The notes under the pieces were generated by a model. That model was not told where the DNA came from and did no database searches. It was given only the letters and a program-made list of their open reading frames with translations. From Tanypteryx hageni (lineage: Eukaryota > Arthropoda > Insecta > Odonata > Petaluridae): a DNA stretch of 64,000 bases. A program made the translations under genes and the position numbers. Location of the stretch: assembly GCA_028673005.1 (NCBI GenBank), contig CM054118.1, positions 2,625,410 through 2,689,409 of the forward strand, written 5' to 3'. This document shows positions 57,601 through 64,000 of this stretch, in pieces (within the stretch, counting starts at the first letter, position 1; every line of letters begins with the position of its first letter).

Positions 57601-59245
57601 CCACTCGCGGCATAATGTCGGATTCTTCTTTTCTTTCTCCTCTTTCCAGTCATGTTCCTTCTCCCCTCTCGGAATATGCGCCACTTGGAAAAGAACATTT
57701 TTCTATTTTTCTGTATTCGGGGTTTCTTGAGGAAAGAATGGGGGAGGAAAAGTGTTTGTCGCGAGTTAATCGCTGGTCGTGTCTTTGTTTTTGTCCAAAT
57801 CACTTGCTGTCCCAAGTGTATCCGAGGTTATTTAGGTTGTAAGTGCAGGTTTGAGGTGGTTTTGATGGCAAAAGACGGCAAAAAGATTACAGCGATAATT
57901 ATATTAATAATAATATCGAGGGATGAATCCTGAGAGCGTTATTGTCCAACTTGTTCAGGTTCTAGAATAACAACTTAAGAATAAAAAATAAGGATTCATC
58001 TCAGGTATCTCCAATAGCCATAAAAAGATAATGAAAAACCATATTTTTTCAGTTTTTGATACTAAAGTGCTTACTCTTGAATTGGTTTTCACTTATTACA
58101 GGAGCTCGATAAGTCTATAATAGACTTGTTCTGGTATCAAGACTCGCTAGTGTGATCATTAGAACAGATCCAAATTTATTTTATGAAACCCACGAGGGAA
58201 GCCAAGAAGAATTTCTGGCTTGAAAGGTATTTCTTGTGCTTGCATTTCCAGATAACAGAATTAATATAGAGGATTCTTGCTTCAATTCTATAAGCAATTC
58301 AATTTACGTAGACATTGGGCGATACACAATATTTTGGTATGTAACTTTCTCAATTGAATTTCTTCTGTCATTATAGTCCACTGTAGAAAAAGAAATATCA
58401 ACGCAAAGCTGAAATTTTTGGAATTCAGAAAGTAATAATAATTTTTGCAAGATTCACGAATAACTTTGAATTCAACGTATAGTTTATGTTCGATTAAAAA
58501 TTCGATAAACAATCGATCTATTTTGGAAATTTGTTCTATTTATATTAAACATATGGAGAAGTGTGTTCGCACAAATACCATCAGCAAAATAATTCTTAAA
58601 TAGGATGAATTCGGAAGAGAAATTGGGGGAAAAATAATGCACATATTTAGCTTAGGAGAAGAGAACAGCTTCTATAACACTAGGATTAGAATAATAGTTA
58701 ATAATTATATTTGAATATTGATTATGTATGCCAAAGAAATTTATTTATGTCAAGAGTTTGACGACTGAATAAAGTCTTTGGTGAAAACATTTAAGAAACG
58801 TTTTTAAGGTTTGATCAGTTCATTATGTAATCGAATCTTTTGTTCCTACAGTAATATTTATATGCGTAGGATGTGTTTCTGTTACTGTGTAAAGTTCTGA
58901 AAATAGTTTAGCTTTAAATGCAGAAGCTCTATGGCTCTAAACGAATAACAAACACACAAAGCACTATTGCTATTTTGTCTTCAAATTGCTCTTTTGTCAC
59001 CTCTTTAAACACGCAGTTACTTCTCAGTAGATTTCTTTTCAGTTGTGTCATAGTTCTTTTTTCTTCTAATTTAATTAATACCTTCTCAAATATAATCCGT
59101 ATTAACCTGAATTAAAAAAACGTGACTTTCTCTTACTTCCAAGAGAGAAATCGTATCCTCGTCGTGTGAGTTGTTTTAAGCTCATAATTTTGGAGCCGGT
59201 AATTACAATTCTATCCTGTAACAATGCCTAAACCTATTCTAGAAG
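57601..59245. other. Gene-free DNA
   Basis: Nothing recognised. Short frames at 57576-57933 have no motif. Confidence 0.4.
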
Positions 59246-59988
59246 TACAGGGTGATCATTTTAAATAAGAACCCATAAAATCTTTAATAACTTCGTGTAA
59301 AAGAGTGTTAGAGACACGCAACTTAGAAGTAACAATCTTTATTGTCTGCATGAGGTCACCATTTGTCGACAGCCTGCGACACGACGAATGCGCATGCACA
59401 GTGCAAGCAATAAACAAACATGGCGTTCAATGTAGAGGAGCGAGTGTTTATGATGGAATGTTACCTCAAATCAGAGTCGTTTAAAACTACTCGGGGTGAT
59501 TTCTGTCGGCAATTTCGATGTTGTAAGACACCAATGAAACCTGCAATATGAAGCTTGTGAAAATGTTCTGGGAGACTGGAAATGTGAATGTTGTGAGTCG
59601 TGTTCGCTCGTCAACTGTTCTGACTGAGGATCGTTTAGTACAGGTTAGTGAGAGCTCCCCAGATTTGTCGCCGTTAGACTCCTTTCTGTGGGATTTTATC
59701 AAAGACAATGCCTACAACAGCAATCAACGCAATCTGGATGAAATGAGAACCAACACATCCCACATCATTTCCAACATCACACCCATCACGCTGCTGACAG
59801 TGTCTTCAAACATGCGTCCTCGTGCTCATTGTCAGTTATGTATGCAACATGCTGGTGGTCATTTTCAACATAATTTGTAACAACGTAAGTAACTCCAGAC
59901 AATAGAGTTTGTTACTTCTAAATTTCATTTCTATTACTCGAAGTTATTAAGATCTTCATGGTTTCTCATTTAAAATGATCACCCTGTA
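59246..59988 (+). mobile_element. Mariner/Tc1-type element 3, internally deleted
   Basis: From CAGGGTGATCATTTTAAATAAG (59248) to TTTAAAATGATCACCCTG (59986), TA at both sides. TIRs are about 100 bp with gaps. The body retains MAFNVEERVFMMECYLKSESFKTT (59421, N-terminal helix-turn-helix) and, from 59645, SSPDLSPLDSFLWDFIKDNAYNS (third catalytic Asp region) to MQHAGGHFQHNL. The first and second catalytic regions are missing. Length 739 bp. Confidence 0.9.
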
Positions 59989-60639
59989 TAATCTTGTGGT
60001 ATAATAAAGTGTTACGGTGCGTCAACATAAATAGAATAATATCTCAGTAGACAGCGCATATGCCTCAAAGCCAAGACTTTCAGAGCTATATAGTTCAGTT
60101 GTAGTAGCTTTCGGTTTTAAAATGTCTAAGTTTTTATAGTAAAAATATTCGTGATGATTTTTATTAAAATATAAGTTTTACAGCGTCGCGAATATAAAAA
60201 AGAAGCGCTGTACCTAACACGAAAAATTTAATCTCATTCCAAAACACGCTGATTAAACGATAAACTACGTTGTAGTCAGAATATACTTTGGAAGTGTTCG
60301 AAAGGAAACTGAAATGCCCCATTCGTTGATCCGCAGTAAAGCGCAATAATACTGCTTCAAATAATTTTTTGAAATTTAGGAGTTATGTTATGAGGAGAGG
60401 GTCAACATATTTGCGGAGTAGTCTGATATTAACGTTTGGTAGGGGATAGTATTTCAGCATACATACTCTCTAGTTAAGTCCTCTATTGGTCTGTCTTGTC
60501 GCATTCTGAATAATATGATCTTCTCACTGAACATCATATTATCTCCTCAATGACATCCTTAGCAAACTTTGGGCTATTAAACGTTTTGTATATAGTTTCT
60601 GCTTGTGCACATCCTTCAACAATTCATGGTATGCCATCA
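59989..60639. other. Gene-free DNA
   Basis: Nothing recognised. Confidence 0.4.
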
Positions 60640-60885
60640 CGAGTCGCTCGAAAGCTCTGGCACTCGGTCATCGTATCTCTACCTTCCACAAAAGAGGTGA
60701 CTTGCAGAGCATCATGTAGTTGTAGATATATCATGTCGATGTATCTATGCTCGCCCTCAACAAATCGAGCTGCTGTACGCTGAACCATTTCGAAACTCTT
60801 AGATATGCCCTCATTGAATGGGTCCCAGATTGTGCAGAAATATTCTACGGCAGGATGGATTAACTAAAGCTATACACATACTTTC
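60640..60885 (-). pseudogene. CR1-like LINE fragment
   Basis: On the minus strand, LVNPSC shifts frame into PAVEYFCTIWDPFNEGISKSFEMVQRTAARFVEGEHRYIDM (60855-60735). EY...WDP...EMVQRRAARFV is the hallmark of the region behind the RT domain in CR1/L2-type LINEs. The frame then runs to a stop at about 60628 with weaker similarity. No other part of the element is seen. Confidence 0.78.
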
Positions 60886-62190
60886 CTAGAGGCAAAAAGA
60901 AAAAGATATTTGAAAATAAATCATTTTCCTGCAGGGTCGAAGAGGCTTTAGAGGTGGATTCGCTTCGTTTTCTCCTAGGTCCAAACTCTACTCGCAAAAC
61001 ACCTCTTTCCGTGGTATGCTTTGGAGGGATTTTTTTTCAATGACCTTGTTTTCCTCGCGGCGGAGACATTGCCTCCGTCTATTGCGTGAAACTGATGTCC
61101 GACGCTGCAATAAAAACGAACGTTAGATCGTTTCTACATGTTTTAAGACAAAAATGCGCGATTCAGAAATATTACGACGACTTTTTATTTCCTTTCGCAT
61201 GTATCATTGTCTGCGAAGATTTTGTTTTTTTTTTATGGACGAAATATATTAAAAGGTGCGTCCCGTCAAAGTATAAAATTGTGAATTGGAACGTTCCACC
61301 TCTAAGCGTAGAACTTTTTATATGTTGATTTCTTTCGGAAATGTCGGGAGTGGTTGAATGATGCCGTTTTAGTTTATGAAAGTATTTTTTGTGGACCATA
61401 GATTTTGTGTAAATGTCAAAGATTGTAAATTAGCTTGCGTTTGTCCTAGAAACAAGGGGATGAAATTTATATAGTGAGCAATTTTGCAAAAGAAAACGAG
61501 TAGGATATTATGGAAAGTATAAATCATAGATGCATTTTCGACCGACTTGCTGAAATGTGGAAATACTAGTAATCAGGAGTAAAATCCTGTCATGACCGGG
61601 AGTTGAACCGAGTCTTCTACTTACTTTTGCCTCTGAAATATCCTTGCAGACTAATTATCCTATTTTAAATTTAAATGTTTCTTAGGTTATTGACGAGCTA
61701 GCTATTCTAGTATCTACCTTCCCCAGCAGATGTCACGCATGCGGTACAGCAAAGAATACTCAATAAACTCTTGGTGAGATGGCCTTCAGGATATGGTGGA
61801 AGGTGTAGATCAAAGAACTCTATACAGCCCGAGCCCCAGACGATGGTACCGTCATAGGTGCGACTTTCTTCCAAGTAGGCTCGAAGGCACAATGGGGCTC
61901 GGTTATGCGTTTGAATATTGTACGGAACATTGCAGACAGTAATTCCGTATACCCTATACCATCTACTTATATCCTTTGCCTCATATAACACTTTACCAAT
62001 CATTCAAGACTAATTATCTGTTTTAAGTCATATTTTTGCTTTATTTTAAATTTTAATTAGTAATACCAAGATAATTTAATTATATTTATTATATATTTAC
62101 TCACAAAAACGGAAAGCATTCCTCTCTTATGACAAAAATCTTGAAGATTTACTTTATGTTATTGTGCAGAAACTGAATCGAATCAACGCT
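60886..62190. other. Gene-free; one unexplained 98-codon frame
   Basis: The minus-strand frame 61707-62003 (YRVYGITVCNVPYNIQ..., IVWGSGCIEFFDLHLPPYPEG) has a protein-like composition but no family was recognised. It might be an exon or a fragment of an unknown element. Otherwise nothing is seen. Confidence 0.3.
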
Positions 62191-62191
62191 A

Positions 62192-63841
62192 TCACTGCGT
62201 AAACAAGTTCGTCGCTCGTTTATAACCCACCCTGCTACACTGAAATTTCTTTCGCTGCTTGAACTTGCGGCTGGAACAGAAAGAACTTACTTTGCCACTC
62301 GCGACAAACAACGGAAACTCCTTTTCGCGATATTTCCACCACTTTAAAATACTATTCATTTCAACTTGTGTCGCACTATATCTCACATACCTCTCGAGTT
62401 CATCATCGTTTTCTAAAGCTGATGCATCTTTGAATGAAGTGAAGTCCAGTAGCTTCGGCTTTATGGTTACTACAACTTCCGGCATTCCTTTACCGTCAGT
62501 TGTAAAATTGAACTTATCAGTGACTTTTGGATGTTCTCTCAACTTTTCTTCCGTTACATTCTTCCATTAAATCTCGCACTAATCCAATCGTTTCTCTTTC
62601 TCGCTCTGATATCATCTTGTGAAGATTATGTACAATGAATTTTTATTTCAAAATTTCCGATGATCGGTTTTTAGTATAACTATAGCTTCAGAGACAGAAG
62701 CTTCCACTTTAAGTTGGTTAATTAAACCAATTCTTAATGGAAGAACTAATGGAAGAGTTGTATAAGTATCCCCTTCTAAAGAAGCTACCTTGAATAGTTT
62801 AAGGATATTTATTAGCCACAAAAGAATATCTTTTTGAATATCTGTCAGTTTCTCCTCTTTCTGACTTTCGATTAAAAGGTTATTTATGTCTTCATAGTTA
62901 TTGTATACGGACTCAAACATATGCTGTACCATCACGTTTCACATTGTTGATGAACGGTCCATTTAAGACTATTTACAAGACCGGACTTTTTGTAAGTAAT
63001 TAACTAGCTCTTTCAGTGCAATTATTAATTGTTGAACATCATGTAACTTTGATTCCATAAATTCTTTTTTAAAAGTGTTTCTTAAAACAGTATTGATTGC
63101 ATGCGAACTGCAGTTGAACCTAGTATATTACTGAAGTGCACATATTATATTAGCTCCCTGAACTGTAACAAAAATTAAATTTGAGAGCGAATCCAGCTTT
63201 AAGTCTAACTTAACCCGTCTTCTTATTAATTTCTTTATAATATTTTTGCCTGTTTTCCTTTCCTCAGAAAACTCATACGTAAAAAGAACATGATTACGAA
63301 GATTCGCTTTTTCGTCAACAAAGTGTATAGTTAATGTTTTAAAATATATTTTTTTGTAATCATCAGTCCATATATCGGTAGAGGCACTACAGGACTTTAA
63401 ATGGATCAACTATTGAATTTGAGTGATGAGTTCCTGACGCAAATCTTTCGCTTTTTGTGTGGCGCGAAATAGTTGTTGGGTGAGGTAGTGTATGCCTTTT
63501 ACATTAACATATTCTGGAATTGTGCCTATTTTAATCAAATTTTGTGTATACTCTAAGAATCCTGTACCGGCAACAATATTAAATGGTCTAAGATCCTTGC
63601 AACACAAAGACACTCAAGAGTTTGCTATCTCCTCCGTCACTCGCATTGGCACAATTAATGATGAGGGAAGAAGAAACTGTGTAATGCTACTCGTTCCAAA
63701 ACTACTTTTGCAAGGATGGCGACTTAAATGTGAACTCCCAATTGTTCCAGATGTGTATCTCAGAATTGACTTACATTTAAAGCACTGAACGGCACCGAAT
63801 TTCTCCTTTTCAGACTTCACTTTTAGTGTTGTTCTTTTCAA
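62192..63841 (-). pseudogene. hAT-superfamily transposase, broken
   Basis: Minus strand, in order: a BED-type zinc finger (VQCFKCKSILRYTSGTIGSSHLSRH, about 63790-63715); a region KDLRPFNIVAGTGFLEYTQNLIKIG that precedes the RNase H-like core; CSASTDIWTDDYKKIYFKTLTIHFVDE (first catalytic Asp, about 63380); then after stops FESVYNNYEDIN, WLINILKLFKVASLEG. The C-terminal hAT dimerisation domain reads ILKWWKYREKEFPLF...KFQCSRVGYKRATNLF (62350-62200). Several stops and frameshifts (63410, 63128, about 62985, 62645) inactivate it. TIRs and an 8-bp TSD were not located. Confidence 0.9.
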
Positions 63842-64000
63842 TTAAAATATATTCATCCCTATTTAGTTTTGTTTTTATATAATTTCACTCATTATTAGGG
63901 CTAAAAACACGTTATTGAAAACAAACTATATAATAAAACTTTTGAATTCATTCCTACAAACGAAATTTCTTTAAAATACATTCAGCCAATATCTTCCAAA
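63842..64000. other. AT-rich end with a dispersed repeat
   Basis: 63950-64000 (CATTCCTACAAACGAAATTTC and following) matches 2120-2178. The repeat probably continues beyond the window. Confidence 0.5.

Overview
This is about 64 kb of AT-rich eukaryotic DNA with no recognisable intact host gene. Almost everything that can be named is mobile-element debris. The mix points to an arthropod, most likely an insect: LINEs with RTE-like, Jockey-like and CR1-like reverse transcriptases, two kinds of Penelope-like element, long-TIR mariner/Tc1-type transposons, hAT, pogo-like and Helitron remnants, and many (TA)n microsatellites. The species cannot be fixed from the sequence. No rRNA, tRNA, CRISPR or bacterial operon structure is visible.

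Layout. 0-2 kb: a ~181-bp tandem array followed by the C-terminal end of a Helitron helicase. 2.3-8.5 kb: a LINE cluster with an RTE-like element (3.2-6.0 kb) carrying a small antisense copy of its own kind of 3' tail with a 10-bp target-site duplication. The cluster is bracketed by a nearly perfect ~700-bp inverted repeat, and a second LINE (CR1/Jockey-group) follows. 9.0-10.7 kb: a mariner-type element with ~270-bp TIRs. 12.4-13.5 kb: a 282-codon ORF of a conserved repeated family of unknown function. 15.6-18.1 kb: a Penelope-like element with a long intact RT plus GIY-YIG frame and (TA)n on both sides, then a second 3' tail; both tails carry hammerhead-ribozyme-like cores. 21.8-24.2 kb: another Penelope fragment, degenerate tandem repeats and a second RTE RT fragment. 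28.0-30.5 kb: a 5'-truncated LINE inside a pyrimidine-rich tract.

31.2-33.1 kb and 40.9-52.0 kb hold a palindromic, non-coding repeat family (unit about 720-740 bp, with GCGGCCGC octamers). Within it lies a second Penelope lineage (41.2-47.3 kb, minus), itself split by an almost full-length Jockey-type LINE. Nesting gives a relative order: palindromic repeat oldest, then Penelope, then LINE. 33.4-34.4 kb: pogo/Tigger-like remnant. 39.9-40.3 kb: a ~376-bp hairpin element. 48.1-49.4 and 59.2-60.0 kb: two more mariner-type copies, progressively internally deleted. 53.8-55.4 kb: a CR1-like LINE remnant and a DDE transposase remnant with a C-terminal Cys-rich tail. 56.5-57.5 kb: pyrimidine tracts with a 14-bp minisatellite. 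60.6-60.9 kb: a LINE scrap. 62.2-63.8 kb: a hAT transposase pseudogene (minus).

The genes do not work together as a pathway; this is a record of successive insertions. Least repeat-like are several balanced-composition stretches (about 26.0-26.35, 52.1-52.65 and 56.0-56.45 kb), which could be conserved non-coding DNA of a neighbouring gene. All family names come from reading protein motifs by eye; no database search was possible.
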